A stretch of DNA of 34,079 bases, from contig JBKDQQ010000146.1 of the NCBI GenBank assembly GCA_046341775.1, positions 1 through 34,079 on the forward strand, read 5' to 3'. This document shows, one piece after another, positions 13,836 through 20,865 of this stretch (positions within the stretch are counted from its first letter, which is position 1; each line of letters begins with the position of its first letter). The stretch comes from SXXH01 sp041165735 (GTDB lineage Bacteria > Planctomycetota > UBA1135 > GCA-002686595). Under the pieces are notes generated by a model, which was not told the origin of the DNA, ran no database searches, and saw only the letters and a list, made by a program, of their open reading frames with translations. A program made the translations under genes and the position numbers.

Positions 13836-16202
13836 TCAGGCCTTGGCGAGAGGGTCCAAGGGAATGAATACCGTCGCCACGGTACCTTCCCCGCTGCGGA
13901 TGTCCAAGGATCCGCCGTAGGCCGCCAATCGCTCGCGGATGCTGAACAGCCCGAAGTGCGCCCCTTCGGAGGGTGCGCGCGACAGGGCCTCGACGGCGTC
14001 GAAGCCGAGGCCGTCGTCCTCGACGCGCACGGTCACCTTGTCGGGTTCGTAGTCGAGCGAAAGGATGATCTGTGTCGCCTCGGCGTGCTTGACGACGTTG
14101 ACCATCAACTCGCGCGCGCAGCGGAACAGCAGGATCTTCTGGTCGCCGCTCAGGGGCGCGGGTTCTCCCGACTCCTCGTACTCGACGGCCACGCCATGCG
14201 TCTTCGCCAAGTAGCGCCCGTACGAGCGCAACGCGTGCGGCAGTCCGAGCTCGTGCAGCGCCGGGGGCGACATGTCGAAGGTGAGGCTCTGCACGTTGCG
14301 GATCGAAGCCTCGATCAAGCGGCTCGCCTGCGCCAGGTTCTCCTGCGACTCCTGCCCTTGCGTCTCCTGCGCGCGTTGCAGGCGCAGGCGCGCGATGGCC
14401 AGTTCCTGGCCGATGCTGTCGTGCAGCTGCAAGGCCAGTTCGCGCCGGTTGCGCTCCTCGGACACCGTCAGCTCGTTGGCCAGGCGCCGCAGCCGCTGGC
14501 GGTGCGCGATGAGCTCGGACTCCTGGCGCTTGCGCTCGCTGATGTTGCGCACGACCGCGACGACCCGATCCTCGGTCATCGGCGCGAGGCGCGCCTCGAA
14601 GTGCTGCGCTCCGTCCGGGAACGGCAGCTCGTACTCCAGGGTCTCGATCGCGCCGCTGGCGAGGCAGCGTCCGATCGCGTCGACGACCGTGGTCGCCAAG
14701 GGTTCGGGCAGGACCTTGCGGATGTTGGCGCCGCTGACGAACTGCGGGGGGATGAACAGCTCCTCGCGGCGTTGCGCGCTGAAGGCGTGGATCACGCCCT
14801 GCGATCCGATGACGAAGATCAGGTCGGGGATCGCCGAATGCACGGCGCGCAGCTCGGCCTCGTTGTTGCGGATCTCGCGCAGCAGCGTGGCCCGCTCGGT
14901 GATGTCGCGGATGATGGCGATCACCTCGTTCGGTCCCGAGCGCACGAGCCGCGCCTCGAAGTCGCGGAAGCGCCCTTCGATCGGCAACTCGTACTCGAAC
15001 ACCTCGCGCGAACCTTCGTCGAGCGCCTTGCGGATGCTGCGCATCCAGAACGACGCTGTCTCCGGCGGGTGCATCTCCGCCACCTTGCGCCCGAGGAAGG
15101 TCGACGGGTCCACGATCAGCAGGCCGCGGCCGGCCTGCGAGCAGTCGAGGTAGGTGCCGTCGCGCGCGATGCGCAGCATCAGGTCCGGCATGGCCTCGAG
15201 CAGCGCCCTGCTGCGCGTCTCGCTGCGCGAAAGCTCGGCCTGGGCTTCCTTGAGGGCCGAGATGTCCGTCAGCGTGCCGATGTAGCCGCCCCCGGCCGCG
15301 TCGTCGCGCGAAATGGGCCGCGCCTGGTCCAGCACCCACACGACGCGACCGTCGCCGCGCAACAAGCGGTACTCGCTGCGGAAGACCCTCGCGTCCTGCA
15401 AGGCGCGGTGCGAATCCGCCAGGACGCGCGCGTGGTCCTCCGGATGGATCAGTTCGGACCAGCGGTGACCGACGAGGTCCTCGAGCGGTCGCCCGGCGAT
15501 CTCGCCCATGCGGCCGTTCGCGTAGACCGTGGCTCCGGTCGGATCCATGCGGTAGACGCCATCCGGCGAGGACTCGGTCAACGCGCGGTAGACCTCCTCG
15601 GCCTGCGCCAACTCGCGTCCGGTCCGGCGGCGCTCGATGGCCGAGCTCAGGATCGCGCCCAGCGCCTCGAGCAGGTAGATGTCCGCGTCGGTCCACGGCC
15701 GTTCGTTGCGCACCGCGTCGAACCCCACGAAGCCGACCATCCGGTCGCGCGCGTCCAGCACGCGCACGAGGATGACCGACTGGATGCCCTGCATCTCGAG
15801 CACCTCGCGCTCGACCGGCGCGCTGTCGGGCAGGTCGCGCACCAACGCCTCGACCAGTCCTTGGCCCTCGAGTCGTCGCATCAACCACGGGAACGTGTCG
15901 ACGGGCATTTCCTGCAGCAGTTCGATCTGCGGCTCGATGCCCTCCGCGCACCATTCGTGCGTGTTGGAGATGGTCCGACCGTCGGGGCTGTGCAGGAACA
16001 GGTAGGAGCGGTCGGCGCCCACGAAGCTGCCCACCGTGCGCAAGCTCTTGTCGACTTCCGCGTCGAAGCGCACCGGCGGCGCGATCAAGAAGTCGAACGC
16101 CAGTTGAACGATCAACCGCGCCTGCGGTTCGCGCCGCATCGGCGGTGAGGTCGTGTTCGACGGATCGTTGGCGGAGGGTGTCTCGGGGGACATGGCCCGC
16201 AT
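13836..16202 (-). CDS. GAF/PAS sensor histidine kinase, HisKA_3 (NarX/DegS) type
   Basis: This 788-residue soluble kinase has no transmembrane segment. In order it has a GAF domain (about residues 35-195; GADRSYLFLHSPDGRTISN), three PAS domains (about 205-330, 340-455 and 465-575; YRALTESSPDGVYRMDP, LEAMPDLMLRIARDGTY, HSAIPDLIFVIGSQGVI), a HisKA_3 dimerisation helix with phospho-acceptor H594 (LALQLHDSIGQEL), and a HATPase_c domain (ARELMVNVVKHAEA as the N box; VEDDGLGFD as the G1 box). The partner is the downstream response regulator. Three PAS domains plus GAF suggest small-molecule or redox sensing, and the ligand cannot be read from the sequence. The ATG at 16202 is followed by another three codons later. 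Confidence 0.92.
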   Translation of the reverse strand: MRAMSPETPSANDPSNTTSPPMRREPQARLIVQLAFDFLIAPPVRFDAEVDKSLRTVGSFVGADRSYLFLHSPDGRTISNTHEWCAEGIEPQIELLQEMPVDTFPWLMRRLEGQGLVEALVRDLPDSAPVEREVLEMQGIQSVILVRVLDARDRMVGFVGFDAVRNERPWTDADIYLLEALGAILSSAIERRRTGRELAQAEEVYRALTESSPDGVYRMDPTGATVYANGRMGEIAGRPLEDLVGHRWSELIHPEDHARVLADSHRALQDARVFRSEYRLLRGDGRVVWVLDQARPISRDDAAGGGYIGTLTDISALKEAQAELSRSETRSRALLEAMPDLMLRIARDGTYLDCSQAGRGLLIVDPSTFLGRKVAEMHPPETASFWMRSIRKALDEGSREVFEYELPIEGRFRDFEARLVRSGPNEVIAIIRDITERATLLREIRNNEAELRAVHSAIPDLIFVIGSQGVIHAFSAQRREELFIPPQFVSGANIRKVLPEPLATTVVDAIGRCLASGAIETLEYELPFPDGAQHFEARLAPMTEDRVVAVVRNISERKRQESELIAHRQRLRRLANELTVSEERNRRELALQLHDSIGQELAIARLRLQRAQETQGQESQENLAQASRLIEASIRNVQSLTFDMSPPALHELGLPHALRSYGRYLAKTHGVAVEYEESGEPAPLSGDQKILLFRCARELMVNVVKHAEATQIILSLDYEPDKVTVRVEDDGLGFDAVEALSRAPSEGAHFGLFSIRERLAAYGGSLDIRSGEGTVATVFIPLDPLAKA

Positions 16203-16239
16203 GGTTTCCGAGTGGGGGGGGCTGACTAGAGCATCCCCC

Positions 16240-16245
16240 AGTCTA
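16240..16245 (-). promoter_or_regulatory. Putative -10 element TAGACT for the kinase-regulator operon
   Basis: CTAGACT on the minus strand lies 37 nt before the ATG at 16202, giving a leader of about 30 nt. A second candidate, TAGTCA at 16223-16228, is closer. Confidence 0.4.
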
Positions 16246-16263
16246 GGGTCGCAGGAGCGGGAT

Positions 16264-16283
16264 TTTCGGGTTCCTACCCGAAA
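16264..16283. repeat. Inverted repeat TTTCGGGT-TCCT-ACCCGAAA
   Basis: This is a perfect 8-bp inverted repeat with a 4-nt centre. It is AT-richer than its surroundings and sits 18 bp upstream of TAGACT, where a -35 or an operator would be. Autoregulation by the encoded NarL-type regulator is a reasonable inference. Confidence 0.5.
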
Positions 16284-16620
16284 CAGCCGCCCCGCGACCG
16301 GGACTTTTTCGCATCCTGCGATCCCGCCACCCCTGCCGAAACGAAGGGTGTGGTGGGAGCACCGAGCAGTCGGGCGACCACCCGGGCGATGGCCGCGGTC
16401 CGGGCTGGAACGCGGCGATCGACCCTCGAAAAACGGTCCCGTCCGCCCGGGTGTGGTGCCTTGGGCGGGCCCGGTCGCAAGACCGAGTCGATGGATCGAC
16501 GCCCCGGGATTCCGAGGCGAGGCGAGGCGCTCTGTGGTGGGGCGCCTCCCTCTTTTTCGGGCTCGCGGGCCCGTCCAGACCCTCCGAGGGGCCTGCGTCC
16601 GATCTCGTCCGCCGTGGCGC

Positions 16621-17001
16621 TCAGCCGCGCGGCGCTTCCCACAAGCCCATCACGGCGCCTGCGGGGTCCTCGATGACGGCCACGCGTCCGCCCATGACCG
16701 GACGGGCGGGAACGACCACCCGACCACCGCGTGTCGCCTCAGCCAAGGCCGCGTCGAGGTCGGCGACCGTGGTGTAGACCAACCAGACCGGCGGCAGGTC
16801 CGCGTTCGGGCCGCGCGCATGGCAGATGCCGGCCACCGGTTCCTCCGAGCCGGCCGGGCACATGGCGTAGTCGTCGTAGCCGTCCATGGGCACCGCCACC
16901 GCGCGCCAGCCCAGCACCGAGGCGTACCAATCGCGCACGGTCCGCGCGTCGGCGACCGAGAGGTCGTGCCAGCCGATCGAGCCGGGAGGCGGGGCGGACA
17001 T
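16621..17001 (-). CDS. VOC (glyoxalase/bleomycin-resistance) family protein
   Basis: This 126-residue protein is a single vicinal-oxygen-chelate fold. It begins with GSIGWHDLSVADARTVRDWYASVLGW and ends with VAVIEDPAGAVMGLWEAP, the usual pair of beta-alpha-beta-beta-beta modules. Candidate metal ligands include H12 and the C-terminal Glu. It resembles the CFP32-like group of VOC proteins of unknown substrate. The ATG lies 2 nt after the cysN stop (TGAACATG), so it is the last gene of the cysDN operon. A role in sulfur assimilation is suggested only by position. Confidence 0.82.
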   Translation of the reverse strand: MSAPPPGSIGWHDLSVADARTVRDWYASVLGWRAVAVPMDGYDDYAMCPAGSEEPVAGICHARGPNADLPPVWLVYTTVADLDAALAEATRGGRVVVPARPVMGGRVAVIEDPAGAVMGLWEAPRG

Positions 17002-17003
17002 GT

Positions 17004-18296
17004 TCAGCGCGGCTCCGACAGCAGCATGCCCGCGCCCACCGTGGCGTTGGTCGCTTCGTCGACGAGGATGAACGAGCCCGTCGCGCGGTTGCGCCGGTAC
17101 TCGTCGTAGCAGATGGGCGCCATCGTGCGCAGCGAGATGCGCCCGAGGTCGTTGAGGCCGAGCTGCTGCACGCCTTCGATCCGATGCCCGGTGTTGACGT
17201 CCAGCTTGTACTGGATGCTCGACACCATGGCGCGCGTGTTGCGCGTGGTGTGCTTCAGCGCGTACTTGCCGCGAGGGGAGAGCGGCTGCTCGGCCATCCA
17301 GCACACCATCGCCTCGAGGTCCTGGCCGACGACCGGGCGGTTGTTGGGCCTGCAGAGCATGTCGCCACGCGACACGTCGACGTCGTTGTCGAGGTGCACG
17401 ACCACCGACATGGGCGGGAACGCCTCCTCCAACTCGCCGTCGAAGGTCTCGATCTTCGCGACGCGCGAGTTCATGCCGCTCGTCAGCACGACCACCTCGT
17501 CGCCCTTCCTCAGCACGCCGCCGGCGACCTGCCCCGCGTAGCCGCGGTAGTCGTGGTGCTCGGCGCTCTGCGGACGCACGACCCACTGGACGGGGAAGCG
17601 CACGTCGATCAGGTTGCGGTCCGAGGCGATGTGCACCGACTCGAGGTGGTGCAGCAGCGGCGGACCCTTGTACCAGGGCGTGTTGGCGCTGCGCTCGACC
17701 ACGTTGTCGCCGTGCAGCGCGCTCATCGGGATGAAGCACAGGTCCTGCACGTCGAGGCGCGCGGCGAGTCCGCGCACGTCGGCCTCGATCCGGCGGTAGG
17801 CGGCCTCGTCCCAACCCACGAGGTCCATCTTGTTGATGGCGTAGACGAGGTGGGGGATGCGCAGCAGCGACGCGATCAGAGAGTGGCGGCGCGTCTGCTC
17901 GACCACGCCCTGGCGCGCGTCCACCAGCACGATGGCGAGGTTCGCCGTGCTGGCGCCCGTGACCATGTTGCGGGTGTACTGCACGTGGCCGGGCGTGTCG
18001 GCGATGATGAACTTGCGGCGCGGCGTGGCGAAGTAGCGGTAGGCCACGTCGATGGTGATGCCCTGCTCGCGCTCCGCGCGCAGGCCGTCCGTCAGGAGCG
18101 CGAGGTTCGTGTATTCGTCGCCGCGCCGCCGCGAGACGTCCTCGACGTGCTGCAGTTGGTCCTCGAAGATCGACTTGGTGTCGTACAGCAGCCGGCCGAT
18201 GAGCGTGCTCTTGCCGTCGTCGACGCTGCCGCAGGTCGAGAATCGCAGCAGTTCCGCGCCGCTTTCCATCGCCAGCAGTTCGTTGGAGGAGGTCAT
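17004..18296 (-). CDS. cysN: Sulfate adenylyltransferase GTPase subunit CysN
   Basis: This 430-residue GTPase subunit couples GTP hydrolysis to APS synthesis by CysD. The G domain has the P-loop GSVDDGKST (residues 23-31), DTPGHVQYTRNM and NKMDL. Two beta-barrel domains follow, as in EF-Tu. It has the CysN-specific features LLYDTKSIFEDQL, RRGDEYTNLALLTDGLRAEREQG (given by ends) and WYKGPPLL. It is shorter than E. coli CysN (475) and has no APS kinase (CysC) fused at the C-terminus. Its ATG overlaps the cysD stop by 1 nt (TGATG), so the two are translationally coupled. Confidence 0.96.
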   Translation of the reverse strand: MTSSNELLAMESGAELLRFSTCGSVDDGKSTLIGRLLYDTKSIFEDQLQHVEDVSRRRGDEYTNLALLTDGLRAEREQGITIDVAYRYFATPRRKFIIADTPGHVQYTRNMVTGASTANLAIVLVDARQGVVEQTRRHSLIASLLRIPHLVYAINKMDLVGWDEAAYRRIEADVRGLAARLDVQDLCFIPMSALHGDNVVERSANTPWYKGPPLLHHLESVHIASDRNLIDVRFPVQWVVRPQSAEHHDYRGYAGQVAGGVLRKGDEVVVLTSGMNSRVAKIETFDGELEEAFPPMSVVVHLDNDVDVSRGDMLCRPNNRPVVGQDLEAMVCWMAEQPLSPRGKYALKHTTRNTRAMVSSIQYKLDVNTGHRIEGVQQLGLNDLGRISLRTMAPICYDEYRRNRATGSFILVDEATNATVGAGMLLSEPR

Positions 18297-19204
18297 CAGA
18301 AGTAGCCCTCCTTCTTGCGGTCTTCCATGGCGGCTTCCGTGAAGCGGTCGTCGGCGCGCGTGGCGCCGCGTTCGGTCAAGCGCGAGGAAGCCACCTCGGC
18401 GATGACCTCGTCGATGGTCGAGGCGGCGGAGCGCACCGCGCCGGTGCAGCTCATGTCGCCCACGGTGCGGAAGCGCACGGTCTCCTCCACGACGGTCTCG
18501 TTCGGCAGCAACTGCATGAAGTCGGCCGCGGCGTAGAGCATCCCGTCGCGCTGGAAGACCTTGCGCCGGTGCGAGTAGTAGATCGAGGGCAGCTCCAGCT
18601 TCTCGCGCTTGACGTACATCCACACGTCCAGCTCGGTCCAATTCGAGATGGGGAACACGCGGAAGTGCTCGCCCTTCCTGAGGCGCGCGTTGTAGAGCGA
18701 CCACAGCTCCGGGCGCTGGTTCTTCGGGTCCCACTGCCCGAACTCGTCGCGGTGGCTGAAGATGCGCTCCTTGGCGCGCGCGCGCTCCTCGTCGCGCCGT
18801 CCGCCGCCGATGCAGGCGTCGAACTGGTGCTCCTCGATGGCGTCGAGCAGGGTCGTCGTCTGCAAGCGGTTGCGCGAGGCGCGCGGACCCTTCTCCTCGA
18901 CCACGCGGCCCTTCCGGATCGACTCCTCCACGCTGGCGACGACGAGGCGCTCGCCCATCTCCTTCACGCGGCGGTCGCGGTACTCGATCGCCTCCGGGAA
19001 GTTGTGGCCGGTGTCCACGTGCAGGATAGGGAAGGGCAGGCGCGCCGGGCGGAAGGCCTTCTCGGCCAGTCGCAAGAGGACGATCGAGTCCTTGCCGCCG
19101 GAGAAGAGCAGGGCCGGGCGTTCGCGCTCGGCGGCCATCTCGCGCAGGATGTGGATGGCCTCGTGCTCGAGGGCGCTCAGGTGGTCGAGCTGGTAGCTGG
19201 GCAT
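18296..19204 (-). CDS. cysD: Sulfate adenylyltransferase subunit CysD
   Basis: This 302-residue catalytic subunit converts ATP and sulfate to adenosine 5'-phosphosulfate. It is a PAPS-reductase-like ATP pyrophosphatase with the PP-loop SGGKDS (residues 35-40) and the conserved blocks HVDTGHNFPE, GGGRRDEERARAKER, PISNWTELDVW and DMSCTGAV. The length equals that of E. coli CysD as I recall it. I chose the ATG at 19204 because the conserved N-terminus (SYQLDHLSALE) follows at once; a GTG at 19228 would add eight residues. It is the first gene of cysD-cysN-VOC, with TAGACT at 19247-19252. No cysC, cysH or cysI is nearby, so whether APS goes to assimilation or to sulfation is open. Confidence 0.96.
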   Translation of the reverse strand: MPSYQLDHLSALEHEAIHILREMAAERERPALLFSGGKDSIVLLRLAEKAFRPARLPFPILHVDTGHNFPEAIEYRDRRVKEMGERLVVASVEESIRKGRVVEEKGPRASRNRLQTTTLLDAIEEHQFDACIGGGRRDEERARAKERIFSHRDEFGQWDPKNQRPELWSLYNARLRKGEHFRVFPISNWTELDVWMYVKREKLELPSIYYSHRRKVFQRDGMLYAAADFMQLLPNETVVEETVRFRTVGDMSCTGAVRSAASTIDEVIAEVASSRLTERGATRADDRFTEAAMEDRKKEGYF

Positions 19205-19246
19205 GGAGTGCGTGCCGAGGCGCGCCACGCGGGCCTCGGGCGCAAG

Positions 19247-19252
19247 AGTCTA
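19247..19252 (-). promoter_or_regulatory. Putative -10 element TAGACT for the cysDN operon
   Basis: GCTAGACT on the minus strand lies 18 nt before the GTG at 19228 and 42 nt before the ATG at 19204. It is the same motif as before the genes at 9331 and 16202. Confidence 0.4.
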
Positions 19253-19297
19253 GCCTGCCGGGGACGGGCGCGCCCCCGCCCGGCCCCCCCGAGCACC

Positions 19298-20635
19298 TCA
19301 GAGCCGCACGGGCGTGGCGAAGTCGGCGCGCCACGGAGCGTGCAGCTTGGCGTTGGCCTCGAGGCTTCCGCGGAACCTGCCGCGCCGTCCGTCCCAGGCG
19401 AGCGTTTCGTGCGGCATCTGGAGCGCGATGTTGCCGAGCAGCGCCGTCTCGGTCAGCAGCGCCGCGTACTCGAAGTCGCCGTTGGGCTCGCCGCGATCGA
19501 GGCAGGCGTCGACCCAGATGGCCCAATGGTTCTTGAGCTTCAACTGCGGCAAGGATTCGAGCACCTTGGCGTGCTTGTCGGCCGGGAAGCAGCTCGGACC
19601 GGCGTACGGATCGGCGAGCAGCGCCCCGCGCGTGCCGAGGAACAAGCAGCCGTTCTTCGTCACCTCGCCCGCGCCGAACTCCGCCAGGATGTCGCTCGGC
19701 ACCTGCTTGCCGCCATCGTGCCAGTACACCTGCAAGGGACCGGCCGTCGTGCCGCGCGTGGCGGCGAACTCGTACTCGACGCGCGACCACAAGGGGTAGG
19801 TCTCCTCGTTGGGCGTCGGGCCGTCGGAACGGATGCGCGTCGGGGCGCCCAGCCCGAGGAACCACAGGGCGGGGTCCATCAGGTGGCAGGCCATGTCGCC
19901 CTGCGCCCCGGTCCCGAAGTCGCGCCAGCCGCGCCACGAGAAGGGGTGGTACTGGCCCGCCTTGTACGGCCTCGCCGGCGCGACGCCGAGCCACAGGTCC
20001 CAGTCGAGCGTCTCGGGCACGGGGTCCGAACCCTCGGGGCGCCCGACGCCTTGCGGCCACCAGCCGGCGGGGCGGTCGGACCAGGAATGGACCTCGTAGA
20101 CCTCGCCCAAAAAGCCCGTCTCGAAGGCGAGCTTCGCCTGCTGGTAAGGCAGGTTCGAGCGGTTCTGGATGCCCATCTGCGTGGCGACGCCCGCCTCGCG
20201 CGCGGCTCGCGCCACCGCGCGCGCCTCGGCCACGGTGCGTGTCAAGGGTTTTTGACCGTAGCAGTGCAGGCCGCGCGCCAAGGCCGCCAGCAGGATCGGC
20301 GCGTGCATGTGGTCGGGGGTCGTGACGTGCACCGAGTCGATGTCGTCGGACTCCGCCAGCAACTGGCGCCAATCGCGGTACAGGCGCGCCTTGGGATGCT
20401 TCCGAGCCGCCTCCTGCAGGTGGTTCGCGTCGACGTCGCACAAGGCGACGATGTCCACGTCCGGGTGCGCGGCGATCTGCTCGAGGTCGGATCCGCCCAT
20501 GCCGCCGACGCCGATGCCCGCGTGTCTCAGGCGTCCCTTCGTGCGCTTGCGCGGGGTGGTGGTCGCGTGGCAACCGACGAGGGACAAGGCCGCCGCCGCG
20601 GCGGAGGCTTGGAGCAGGGAACGGCGATCGAGCAT
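19298..20635 (-). CDS. Gfo/Idh/MocA-family oxidoreductase, Tat-exported lipoprotein
   Basis: This is a 445-residue NAD(P)-dependent dehydrogenase-fold protein. The N-terminus has a twin-arginine motif (DRRSLLQA), a hydrophobic stretch and a lipobox (SLVGC), so it is probably exported folded and lipid-anchored. The Rossmann fold starts at RHAGIGVGGMGGSDLEQIAAHPDV. VTTPDHMHAPILLAALARG and GQKPLTRTVAEARAV follow; the usual EKP motif reads QKP, as in many planctomycete relatives I recall. The C-terminal domain has GDMACHLMDPALWFLGLG. Such proteins are numerous in planctomycetes and act on sugars or sugar derivatives; the substrate here is unknown. It stands alone between cysD and the giant exported protein gene, with a possible -10 TACCAT at 20686-20691. 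Confidence 0.92.
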   Translation of the reverse strand: MLDRRSLLQASAAAAALSLVGCHATTTPRKRTKGRLRHAGIGVGGMGGSDLEQIAAHPDVDIVALCDVDANHLQEAARKHPKARLYRDWRQLLAESDDIDSVHVTTPDHMHAPILLAALARGLHCYGQKPLTRTVAEARAVARAAREAGVATQMGIQNRSNLPYQQAKLAFETGFLGEVYEVHSWSDRPAGWWPQGVGRPEGSDPVPETLDWDLWLGVAPARPYKAGQYHPFSWRGWRDFGTGAQGDMACHLMDPALWFLGLGAPTRIRSDGPTPNEETYPLWSRVEYEFAATRGTTAGPLQVYWHDGGKQVPSDILAEFGAGEVTKNGCLFLGTRGALLADPYAGPSCFPADKHAKVLESLPQLKLKNHWAIWVDACLDRGEPNGDFEYAALLTETALLGNIALQMPHETLAWDGRRGRFRGSLEANAKLHAPWRADFATPVRL

Positions 20636-20797
20636 GGTGCGAGGGGGGGGGCGCGCGGGCCATCGAGGCCGCCCGACCCGCGGCCATGGTAGCCGCGTCG
20701 GCAGGGGCGGCAAGCCGCGCGTCGGCGCGCGATGGCGCGGATGGGCGAGTCGCGGCGCGCGGCGGCGCATGGCGCGCTGCTCGGCACCGTGCTTGGG

Positions 20798-20864
20798 GCG
20801 GCGCCCCGCGCGTTCCGGGCAGGAACCGCGCGGGGCGCCGCGTGCTGTCAAGTGAACTGGACAG
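20798..20864 (-). repeat. Composite intergenic element, copy 2: palindrome plus 19-bp hairpin
   Basis: Positions 20845-20864 read CTGTCAAGTGAACTGGACAG, 19 of 20 to the consensus. The element starts 1 nt past the stop codon of the 1259-residue protein gene. After 3 nt comes a hairpin with arms 20823-20841 and 20798-20816: 19 bp with one bulged C and a 5-nt loop. The hairpin is followed by CCCAAG rather than a T-tract. Confidence 0.65.
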
Positions 20865-20865
20865 T

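Larger units (their letters stand above)
16203..16620. other. 418-bp region without a convincing gene
   Basis: This region separates the histidine kinase gene start from the end of the VOC gene. It holds the candidate -10 and the inverted repeat listed separately, and a short GAGGC/GGCGA direct repeat near 16519-16530. Open frames in it are arginine- and proline-rich with no domain or start signal that I trust. Confidence 0.5.

Noticed and set aside
16274..16619. Minus-strand open frame in the gap upstream of the histidine kinase
   Set aside because: It begins inside the VOC gene in another frame, is Arg/Pro/Gly-rich and has no recognisable start signal.
20798..20841. Classical intrinsic terminator
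   Set aside because: The stem is very strong, but no T-tract follows on either strand. Kept as part of the repeated composite element instead.
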